From contig DCGY01000033.1 in assembly GCA_002314715.1 (NCBI GenBank), forward strand, positions 1 to 28,709: DNA of 28,709 nucleotides. Direction: 5' to 3'. The DNA is from Lachnospiraceae bacterium UBA1766. Its GTDB lineage: Bacteria > Bacillota > Clostridia > Lachnospirales > Lachnospiraceae. A program made the translations under genes and the position numbers. Of the stretch, positions 6,924-13,358 are shown one piece after another (positions within the stretch are counted from its first letter, which is position 1; each line of letters starts with the position of its first letter). The notes under the pieces are model-generated. The model was not told the origin of the DNA, did no database searches, and worked only from the letters and a program-made list of their open reading frames with translations.

Positions 6924-9095
6924 TTATTCCTGCGGATTCTGGATTTCCGGCGGAACCGGAACATCTGCTCCGATTGCATCATAAGCACCTTCCACCACCG
7001 GTTCACCTGTTTGTGCATCAATCAGTTCTCCCGTATTGGGATTCTTCAGATAACCGGTTACCGGATCTACCGGATAAGTTACCCACACAGGAGTGGGACC
7101 CAAAGGATTCTCGCCTTCTTCGCCGTTTTCCTTGTTTGGATTGCCATATTCCAACGTGATAGCCAGCTGTCTCTCCTCAAGTTCTTTCTTTTCTGCCTCT
7201 GTCAGCTCTTCTGTCATGAAAATATTCATATAGGGAAGAAGCTCCGTATATATTTCACGAACCATATTGGTGGCATATCTGGCATTATCCTGCTTGGAAG
7301 CATTTACTCGGTCTACTACCACATAAACAACCACCTGAGGATCATCCACAGGGGCAAAGCTTTCAAAGGAAACCACATACTGCCCATTTCCACGAGGCTG
7401 TGTCTGTGCCGTACCGGTCTTTCCTGCCACCAAATAACCTGCAGGTCTGGCGGTTTTACCGGTTCCTGAAATAACTACTTCCTTACAGTAAGAACGGATG
7501 AGCTCAGAAGTGGATTCGGAAATCGTTCTCTTCAAAAGCTTGGGTTCAAAAGTCTCCACCGTTGCACCGGAGGAATTGGTAATCTTGCTGACTACATGAG
7601 GTTCGTAATAATATCCGCCATTAATCAAAGAACAATAACCGGCAGCCATCTGAATCATGGTAACGTTAAAGTTCTGACCAAAGCTGTAGGTAGCCAAATC
7701 GGTAGGGTCCATCTCTGCCGCCGAACGAAGCAGGGAAGCGGTTCTGGCCTCTCCCGCCAAATCAATGTTGGTTTTCTTACCGAAATTGTAATCTCTTTGG
7801 AACTTGGAGAAGATATCCGCTCCCATTTGTCTGGCAATTTTCATCAGACATACATTACAGGATTTTGCAACAGCCTTTGCAAGTGTTAAGGTACCATCGG
7901 CACCATGACACTTGATTTTAAATCCTCCGACTTCCAGATAACCTTCACAGACAAAGGTATCCTGTTGTGAAATGGAACCACTCTCCAATGCTGCCGCAAC
8001 CGTAAATGGTTTCATGGTAGAACCGGGTTCATAGGTATTGGCAATACAGAAATTCTTCCATAAATTGTTCAGATTCAAAAGAATTTCATCTTCGGTCATT
8101 TCCGCCAGGCGTGCTTCCGTAATATACTTTCCGGTCTTTCGAATCTCCGTATATCCGTTGGCATTTATAATCTGTTCCATCTCCACGGCACCGATTAGTG
8201 CCTGGGTATCTTTGGGATTATTCAAATCGAATCCCGGATAACTGGCCATGGCCAAAACCTCACCGGTATTGGGATCCATTACGATACAACCGACATTTTC
8301 CGCACCGTCTGCTTCACGATATTCGTTTTCATGTTCGTCGCCAAACTGATTCAGTACCTTTTCAACAATTTTTTGAATATTCACATCAATGGTACTGTGA
8401 ACCGTATTTCCATCGGTAGCCGGCTTAATGGTTCTCTCCAGGGCCAAATCATCATTCAGATAACCATATTCACGACCATTGCTTCCGTTTAAGGTGTCGT
8501 TATAATATTCTTCCAGTCCATACTGACCCACATTGTCTGTACGGGCAAACCCAATTACATCCGCAGCCAAACTTCCGCCGGGATAAACTCGTTTATACTC
8601 TTCTTCAAACCAAATCCCTTTGATATTGCTGTTTTTCTCTGCCTGCGCCTCTTTAAAAGGCTCGATTTCATCATAGGACAAACGGCGAAGAGGTACATAC
8701 CAGGAGGATTTGGGATGATTTTTTACATACTCCCGAATATTAGCCATATTGAGTTGGGGGAAGTACTTCGCCAATGCTTCCATGGTGGGCTCAAAATAAG
8801 CTTCCTTGTCCAGCATTACGGCAGAATCGATAACCAGATTGTACACCTTTTCACTGGTTGCCAGCTTCACTCCTTTTGCATCCACAATATCGCCTCTTCT
8901 ATACGGCAAAGTCGTGGAATCATACTTCAACTGAGATAATACCTGCTTCTGATATTTCGTTTCTTTCTCGTGAACCAGCAGACCCAAACGAACGGTCAAA
9001 CCGGCAAAAGCCAGCAGTACCAAAATAAAAAGTACTACCAGCTTTTTCTGCATTTTTATAGAAAATTGTTTTTGCTTACGCTTTTCGTCTTTCAC
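6924..9095 (-). CDS. ftsI: Class B penicillin-binding protein, FtsI/PbpB type, with acidic C-terminal tail
   Basis: Septal DD-transpeptidase partner of FtsW. The 723-residue product has a basic N-terminal tail, a membrane segment at about 18-42, a dimerisation domain at about 60-230, and a transpeptidase domain with S359-T-M-K, S412-C-N and the intact K559-T-G-T motif. The region after about residue 625 is a roughly 100-residue extension rich in Glu, Pro, Gly and Asn, with no PASTA pattern visible. The start is GTG at 9095, with GAGG at a 6-nt spacer. It follows ftsL after 14 nt and is separated from the second PBP gene by a 70-nt region that holds a terminator-like hairpin. The gene position directly after ftsL matches pbpB of Bacillus, so I name it FtsI; the symbol is an inference from order. 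Confidence 0.93.
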   Translation of the reverse strand: MKDEKRKQKQFSIKMQKKLVVLFILVLLAFAGLTVRLGLLVHEKETKYQKQVLSQLKYDSTTLPYRRGDIVDAKGVKLATSEKVYNLVIDSAVMLDKEAYFEPTMEALAKYFPQLNMANIREYVKNHPKSSWYVPLRRLSYDEIEPFKEAQAEKNSNIKGIWFEEEYKRVYPGGSLAADVIGFARTDNVGQYGLEEYYNDTLNGSNGREYGYLNDDLALERTIKPATDGNTVHSTIDVNIQKIVEKVLNQFGDEHENEYREADGAENVGCIVMDPNTGEVLAMASYPGFDLNNPKDTQALIGAVEMEQIINANGYTEIRKTGKYITEARLAEMTEDEILLNLNNLWKNFCIANTYEPGSTMKPFTVAAALESGSISQQDTFVCEGYLEVGGFKIKCHGADGTLTLAKAVAKSCNVCLMKIARQMGADIFSKFQRDYNFGKKTNIDLAGEARTASLLRSAAEMDPTDLATYSFGQNFNVTMIQMAAGYCSLINGGYYYEPHVVSKITNSSGATVETFEPKLLKRTISESTSELIRSYCKEVVISGTGKTARPAGYLVAGKTGTAQTQPRGNGQYVVSFESFAPVDDPQVVVYVVVDRVNASKQDNARYATNMVREIYTELLPYMNIFMTEELTEAEKKELEERQLAITLEYGNPNKENGEEGENPLGPTPVWVTYPVDPVTGYLKNPNTGELIDAQTGEPVVEGAYDAIGADVPVPPEIQNPQE

Positions 9096-9109
9096 ACAAC
9101 ACCTCTAGA

Positions 9110-9604
9110 TTATTCCTGGGCAACCTTTCGCATATAGTCCATTCCTACGCTTTCGTAGTTGATAATCTGGCCCTCTTTTGCATAGGTCATTCCAAGTTCT
9201 CCGATAGCAATGCGCTTAATCTCTTCCAAATCCACACTGCTTTCGATACGATTATACTCCTCATCATTTGCATTTTGCAAGGCAATCAGCTGATTTTCCA
9301 ATTTGGTAACATGCTTAATACGATTGGTAAGATCTGCCTGCATCTGCAGATAATTGATTAATACAATGCCTGCCGCGCAAAGAGCTGCCATCAGGAATAC
9401 CACGTAACCAAAGCTCATATGATGTGCTTTCTCACGATTCTTTCTGGTCTCGTGGCTAAGCTTCTTTCTGGGTTCCTCCTCCAGTACACGACGAATGTCC
9501 TGCTTAGGAACTGCGCTGCCATATACATAAGCATTTCTCTCAAATGCGGTTCGATTCATTTCTCTTCTTGCAGATACTGCACTAACTCTCCTTGTCTGTG
9601 CCAT
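9110..9604 (-). CDS. ftsL: FtsL-like cell division protein
   Basis: Small bitopic protein of the septal complex. Seen in the sequence: a long basic cytoplasmic N-terminus of about 62 residues, a single hydrophobic segment at about residues 63-85, a short heptad-like coiled coil (LTNRIKHVTKLENQLIALQN), and the conserved-type ending DLEEIKRIAIGELGMTYAKE. The frame is open up to a TTG at 9622; I choose the ATG at 9604 (164 residues) because GGGGG lies 8 nt before it. An ATG at 9610 is too close to that site. Primary sequence similarity in FtsL proteins is poor, so the call depends on topology, the LGM-type C-terminal pattern and location between rsmH and the first PBP gene. Confidence 0.85.
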   Translation of the reverse strand: MAQTRRVSAVSARREMNRTAFERNAYVYGSAVPKQDIRRVLEEEPRKKLSHETRKNREKAHHMSFGYVVFLMAALCAAGIVLINYLQMQADLTNRIKHVTKLENQLIALQNANDEEYNRIESSVDLEEIKRIAIGELGMTYAKEGQIINYESVGMDYMRKVAQE

Positions 9605-9624
9605 TTCCATATCCCCCGTCAAAC

Positions 9625-10563
9625 TTATTTCTTTTCAAACACCCGAAGCTTTGCACTCTTCGAGCGACTGTTCTCTTCCAATTCCTTTTCGCTTGGCAAA
9701 ATCGGTTTTCTGGTTACCACACTGCCTAAGCTCTGTTTCCCGCATACGCAAACCGGAAATTCCGGTGGGCAAATACAGGGGTTTTCGTTCTTTTTGAATG
9801 CTGCTTTTACGATGCGATCCTCCAATGAATGGAAAGTAATGATGCAAAGTCTTCCGCCGGGATTTAACAAGTCAATCAGATCATCCAGGGAATCTCTTAA
9901 CACCTCCAGCTCTCGGTTGCATTCGATTCGAATGGCCTGAAAGGTTTGTTTGGAAGGATGTCCGTTTTGTCTCATCTTTGCCGGTATTGCAGCTTTGATA
10001 ATTTCGTTTAATTCAAAAGTGGTTTCAATCGGCTTTTTCTGCCGGTTCATCACAATGTGCTTTGCAATGTTCTTTGCGAACTGGTCTTCTCCGTATTCTT
10101 TAATGATTCGGAACAGTTCCTTTTCGGAATAATCATTCACAATATCTCTGGCGGTAAGGCTTTGTCTTGTATCCATTCGCATATCCAAGGGTGCATCGAA
10201 TCGGTATGAAAAGCCTCTGTCTTCTGTATCCAGCTGATAAGAGGAAACTCCCAAATCCAAAACGATACCGTCTACCTTGTCCACCCCAAGCTCCCGTAAT
10301 GCAGCTTTGGCATTGCAATAATTATTTCGAATCACGGTTACATTATCACCGTATACACTCAATCTTTTGGAAGCCGCCGATATTGCCGCTTCATCCTGGT
10401 CAATCCCGTACAAGTGACCGGTGGTAAGTCTCTTTCCGATTTGGAAAGAATGTCCGCCGCCACCAAGTGTACCGTCCACGTATATTCCATCCGGTTTAAT
10501 CTTTAACTCTTCTATGGTTTCTCCAAGGAGTACAGAATAATGTGTGAAATTGATTTCTTCCAT
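9625..10563 (-). CDS. rsmH: 16S rRNA (cytosine1402-N4)-methyltransferase RsmH
   Basis: SAM-dependent methyltransferase modifying C1402 of 16S rRNA in the P-site region, formerly MraW. The 312-residue protein starts with the usual EEINFTHYSVLLGE pattern, has the SAM-binding glycine-rich motif DGTLGGGGHS (residues 30-39), YGIDQDEAAI, LDLGVSSYQLD, and the family-specific ending with ITFHSLEDRIVK, a cysteine-rich CICPPEFPVCVCG segment, and a TRKPILPSEKE tail. The ATG at 10563 is preceded by GGAGG (complement of 10569-10573) with a 5-nt spacer. It begins 12 nt after the mraZ stop codon, and ftsL starts shortly after its end, so all three are almost certainly cotranscribed. Confidence 0.97.
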   Translation of the reverse strand: MEEINFTHYSVLLGETIEELKIKPDGIYVDGTLGGGGHSFQIGKRLTTGHLYGIDQDEAAISAASKRLSVYGDNVTVIRNNYCNAKAALRELGVDKVDGIVLDLGVSSYQLDTEDRGFSYRFDAPLDMRMDTRQSLTARDIVNDYSEKELFRIIKEYGEDQFAKNIAKHIVMNRQKKPIETTFELNEIIKAAIPAKMRQNGHPSKQTFQAIRIECNRELEVLRDSLDDLIDLLNPGGRLCIITFHSLEDRIVKAAFKKNENPCICPPEFPVCVCGKQSLGSVVTRKPILPSEKELEENSRSKSAKLRVFEKK

Positions 10564-10575
10564 TCCGTCCTCCCA

Positions 10576-11007
10576 CTAAATGGTTAATCCCAAAGCTTCC
10601 ATCGCACCGGAAATATCATCCATATTCTCGTCCGCAGTAATTGCTTCGTATTTATCCTTATCCCAAATTTCGATTCGGCTGCCTACGCCCACCAGAACCA
10701 CATCTTTCTCCAGTCCTGCAAATGTGCGAAGCGATGTGGGCAAAAGGATACGTCCCTGCTTGTCCACTTCCACCTGAGCAGCTCCTGCAAGAAAGAATCT
10801 TGCAAACTGTCTGGCTTCTTTGTTGATCAATGGTAATGAGGTGAGCTTTTCTTCAAAAGCTTTCCAATCATCGTTGGCATACACAAATAAGCAGCCATCC
10901 ATTCCTTTGGAAATAACAAATTCCTCTCCCAGAACATCTCGGAATTTTGAAGGAATGATCAACCTGCCTTTGGCATCCACTGTGTGATTGTATTCGCTCA
11001 TAAACAC
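10576..11007 (-). CDS. mraZ: Transcriptional regulator MraZ
   Basis: DNA-binding protein with two SpoVT/AbrB-type swapped-hairpin repeats, known in other bacteria to form a ring that binds repeated boxes in front of its own operon. The two copies of the DxxGR signature are visible: DAKGRLIIPSKFR near the N-terminus and VDKQGRILLPTSLR in the second half. The frame is open to a GTG at 11019. I choose the GTG at 11007 because it yields the family-typical beginning MFMSEYNHT and has a GGTGGTGA stretch at suitable distance, giving 143 residues, the usual size. The ATG at 11001 is a second option. The gene is the first of the dcw operon, and four candidate MraZ boxes lie in its leader, so it probably autoregulates. 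Confidence 0.96.
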   Translation of the reverse strand: MFMSEYNHTVDAKGRLIIPSKFRDVLGEEFVISKGMDGCLFVYANDDWKAFEEKLTSLPLINKEARQFARFFLAGAAQVEVDKQGRILLPTSLRTFAGLEKDVVLVGVGSRIEIWDKDKYEAITADENMDDISGAMEALGLTI

Positions 11008-11053
11008 ATCAATCACCACCCATCATCCATGAGGTTTTTTCGTTCGTTTTCTA

Positions 11054-11089
11054 CCACTTCGTGGCACTTTTTACCACTTTCCCCCACTT
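11054..11089 (-). promoter_or_regulatory. Four MraZ-type operator boxes at 10-nt period
   Basis: On the minus strand AAGTGG occurs three times and AAGTGC once, at the complements of 11084-11089, 11074-11079, 11064-11069 and 11054-11059. The spacing is exactly 10 nt between all four, one helical turn. Experimentally described MraZ sites in other bacteria are short G-rich repeats (AAAGTG-type in Mollicutes, TGGG-type in Escherichia coli) with this same 10-nt period ahead of mraZ. Here they start just downstream of the predicted transcription start, a position suited to repression. That MraZ binds here is inferred, not shown. Confidence 0.82.
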
Positions 11090-11098
11090 CATGGTTTA

Positions 11099-11127
11099 AT
11101 TCTAATATAAAATACCCCATTTTGCAA
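11099..11127 (-). promoter_or_regulatory. Predicted sigma-A promoter of the dcw operon
   Basis: On the minus strand TTGCAA (complement of 11122-11127), a 17-nt spacer and TAGAAT (complement of 11099-11104) form a housekeeping-type promoter; the boxes match consensus at 4 and 5 of 6 positions. The predicted start at about 11092 falls just ahead of the MraZ boxes and gives a leader of roughly 85 nt to mraZ. The surrounding DNA is A+T-rich and lies just after the ychF terminator, as expected for the start of a new transcription unit. Confidence 0.65.
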
Positions 11128-11161
11128 TAGAAAACAATGATTTTCTAAAGAAAAAATTAAG

Positions 11162-11193
11162 AAAAAAAGCTCCGAGATTTCTCTCGGAGCTTT
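11162..11193 (-). terminator. Intrinsic terminator of ychF
   Basis: A perfect 12-bp stem (11166-11177 with 11182-11193) closed by a GAAA tetraloop on the minus strand, followed by seven T residues (complement of 11162-11168, partly within the stem). It lies about 60 nt past the ychF stop codon and 35 nt ahead of the dcw promoter, so it separates the two transcription units. Confidence 0.9.
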
Positions 11194-11206
11194 CGCTACT
11201 ATATCT

Positions 11207-11256
11207 TGTATTTTATGAAATTTATACCACAAATACTGTATTTATGGGATTTATAC
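11207..11256. repeat. Short direct repeat at the 3' end of ychF
   Basis: Two similar 20-21 nt copies occur 30 nt apart: 11207-11227 and 11237-11256, both beginning TGTATTT and ending ATTTATAC. The second copy includes the ychF stop codon (complement of 11251-11253). It looks like a small tandem duplication of the gene end in A+T-rich DNA. Function unknown and possibly none. Confidence 0.5.
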
Positions 11257-12348
11257 GTTGAAGCGGAAAAGAATTACATCTCCGTCTTTTACCACATATT
11301 CCTTGCCTTCAATACCTACCAGACCCTTTTCGCGAGCTGCTGCCAATGAACCCTGCTCCAAAAGATCCTTATAGTTGATTACTTCTGCTTTAATAAAGCC
11401 TCTCTCGAAGTCGGTGTGAATCTTACCGGCTGCCTGAGGCGCCTTGGTGCCCTTCTTGATGGTCCATGCACGGCATTCATCTTCACCGGCAGTCAAAAAG
11501 CTCATAAGGCCAAGCAGATCATAGCTGGCTGCTACCAATTTATCCAAACCTGCCTCGGTAAGTCCCAACGCTTCCAAAAATTCTGCCTTTTCGTCATCAT
11601 CCAGTTCTGCAATTTCTTCTTCAATCTTGGCACATACCACGAACACACCGCTGCCTTCTGCTGCGGCAAACTCGCGAACCTTCTTCACCATATCGTTATT
11701 TGCGCCATCATCTGCAAGATCGTCCTCGCAAACATTTGCCGCATAAATAACCGGCTTATAAGTAAGGAAATTGAAGTCCTTCATAAGAAGCAATTCATCT
11801 TCATCGGTAATCTCCAGACTTCTGGCTGCCTTACCATCCTCCAAATGAGCCTTTACACGAATAAGAAGTGCTTCTTCCTTCTGCAAAGACTTATCCATTC
11901 TGGCCGCCTTGGAAACCTTGGAAAGTCTTCTCTCCAGCACTTCCAAATCTGCGAAAATCAATTCCAGATTAATAACCTCAATATCACGAATCGGATCTAC
12001 GGAACCGTCTACATGAATTACATTGGTATCCTCAAAGCATCTTACCACATGTACAATCGCATCCGTCTCACGAATGTTGGAAAGGAACTGGTTTCCAAGT
12101 CCTTCTCCTTTGGATGCACCCTTTACCAAACCTGCAATATCCACAAACTCAATTGCGGCAGGAGTAACCTTCTTTGTATGATAAAGTTCTCCCAAAAGCT
12201 TGATTCTCTCATCTGGAACCGGTACCACACCAATATTGGGATCAATGGTACAAAAAGGGAAGTTTGCAGCCTGTGCACCTGCCTTGGTCAGGGAATTGAA
12301 AAGGGTACTCTTGCCCACGTTGGGAAGACCTACGATTCCTAACTTCAT
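11251..12348 (-). CDS. ychF: Redox-regulated P-loop ATPase/GTPase YchF (OLA1 family)
   Basis: Universally conserved Obg-related NTPase, preferring ATP, linked to ribosome binding and stress responses. The protein begins MKLGIVGLPNVGKSTLFN, giving the P-loop at residues 7-15, followed by the DIAGLVKGASKGEGLGNQFL G3 region (Asp70). The specificity motif is NVCE at about 205-208, the NxxE variant that replaces NKxD in this subfamily. A TGS domain occupies about the last 85 residues (RAWTIKKGTKAPQAAGKIH onward). The frame is open to an ATG at 12366; I place the start at the ATG at 12348 (365 residues), since it matches the family N-terminus and has GGAGG 11 nt upstream. Monocistronic: a terminator follows it and a divergent gene precedes it. 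Confidence 0.97.
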   Translation of the reverse strand: MKLGIVGLPNVGKSTLFNSLTKAGAQAANFPFCTIDPNIGVVPVPDERIKLLGELYHTKKVTPAAIEFVDIAGLVKGASKGEGLGNQFLSNIRETDAIVHVVRCFEDTNVIHVDGSVDPIRDIEVINLELIFADLEVLERRLSKVSKAARMDKSLQKEEALLIRVKAHLEDGKAARSLEITDEDELLLMKDFNFLTYKPVIYAANVCEDDLADDGANNDMVKKVREFAAAEGSGVFVVCAKIEEEIAELDDDEKAEFLEALGLTEAGLDKLVAASYDLLGLMSFLTAGEDECRAWTIKKGTKAPQAAGKIHTDFERGFIKAEVINYKDLLEQGSLAAAREKGLVGIEGKEYVVKDGDVILFRFNV

Positions 12349-12587
12349 ATGTATATATACCTCCATTCATTGCTCTGTTTCTTCACTGTGACACACGAAG
12401 AATAATCTCCTAATGCGACAAGATATAGGTTACCATAAGAACGAAAATTTGTACAGAGAAAACTTCTAAGGGCATAAGATGCAAACCGTATTTTACATTT
12501 CTTGCTATCTTTTATTCCACCCCTTTTATTACCATAAAAACAGTGCTATGATGATAAGCGGAGAGGTTATTTTTATGGAGGGTATTT
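12349..12587. other. Divergent intergenic region between ychF and the SDR gene
   Basis: About 240 nt, A+T-rich, without a supported gene. It must hold the promoters of both ychF (minus) and the dehydrogenase (plus). On the plus strand TATGAT at 12547-12552 is a fair -10 box, with no convincing -35 at 16-18 nt, and a perfect palindrome TTTTAT-TACC-ATAAAA at 12524-12539 sits where the -35 would be. I could not find a convincing promoter for ychF. The GGAGG sites of both genes are at its edges. Confidence 0.4.
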
Positions 12588-13307
12588 ATGGAGCAATATG
12601 CACTTGTTACCGGAGCAGATCATGGGCTTGGCATGGCATTGTGTGCCAATCTTCTTCGCCGAGGCTATTCTGTTATCGCGGGACGAATTAACACAGAGGA
12701 ACGATTGCTGGAGGAATTGCAAAATCGTTTCCCGGGTCAGTTGACCATTATAAAACTGGATGTAGGTAACGATGAAAGTGTGAAAACACTAAAGGGGTTT
12801 GTCGAATCCTGCACGCCTTATTTGGATATCTTAATAAACAACGCCGGCATTTTGGGGGATATCGAGAAAAAGCTGGGAGATGATTTAGACTTCGATGAGA
12901 TGCTTCGTGTCATTAACGTCAACACCTTAGGTGCACTTCGTGTGAACAATGCACTGGCTCATCATGTACTGAAGAGTCCTACCAAATTAATCATTGACAT
13001 ATGCTCCGAGGCAGGCAGTATCACAGACTGCAATCACGACAGTTGGTTTGGCTATTGCATCTCGAAGGCAGGAAACAATATGCAGTCCGCATTGGTTCAC
13101 AATACCATGTATGCAAATGGTGGTCAGGTAATGGCCATCCATCCCGGTCCCGTAAAATCCTATTTGCGTGGGCATTTGGATACCGTAGCTACTATTACGC
13201 CTGCCCAATCGGCAAACGGAATTTTACATCAGGCATTGGATGTGGAAAGACCCATTACCAATCATCCGCTCTATATTGATTATAACGGAAACACATTATC
13301 ATACTAG
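12588..13307 (+). CDS. Short-chain dehydrogenase/reductase (SDR family), substrate unknown
   Basis: Probable NAD(P)-dependent oxidoreductase of 239 residues with a single Rossmann fold. Visible motifs are TGADHGLG (residues 8-15, cofactor-binding glycine pattern), LDVGND (57-62), INNAG (83-87), ICSEAGS with the candidate catalytic Ser140, Y156-CIS-K160 (YxxxK), and HPGPVKS (185-191). All classical SDR active-site elements are present, so it is probably active, but nothing in the sequence indicates the substrate. The ATG at 12588 has GGAGG with a 6-nt spacer. It is the only plus-strand gene in the window, divergent from ychF and convergent with the chemoreceptor gene, and ends in its own terminator. 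Confidence 0.9.
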   Translation: MEQYALVTGADHGLGMALCANLLRRGYSVIAGRINTEERLLEELQNRFPGQLTIIKLDVGNDESVKTLKGFVESCTPYLDILINNAGILGDIEKKLGDDLDFDEMLRVINVNTLGALRVNNALAHHVLKSPTKLIIDICSEAGSITDCNHDSWFGYCISKAGNNMQSALVHNTMYANGGQVMAIHPGPVKSYLRGHLDTVATITPAQSANGILHQALDVERPITNHPLYIDYNGNTLSY

Positions 13308-13317
13308 TCACAACACA

Positions 13318-13358
13318 AACGCCCCATAGGCATTCAAGCCTATGAGGCGTTCTTTTTT
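13318..13358 (+). terminator. Intrinsic terminator of the SDR gene
   Basis: Stem of 13 pairs with one mismatch (13318-13331 with 13338-13351), a 6-nt loop, and a run of six T at 13353-13358. It begins about 10 nt after the dehydrogenase stop codon. The T run reaches into the stop codon of the converging chemoreceptor gene; on the minus strand the stem lacks a good T run, so it is mainly a plus-strand terminator. Confidence 0.85.

Noticed and set aside
11416..12342. 308-codon open frame on the plus strand
   Set aside because: It is fully antisense to the well-supported ychF gene, its product has no recognisable motif, and it has no proper ribosome site; it is a by-product of ychF codon use.
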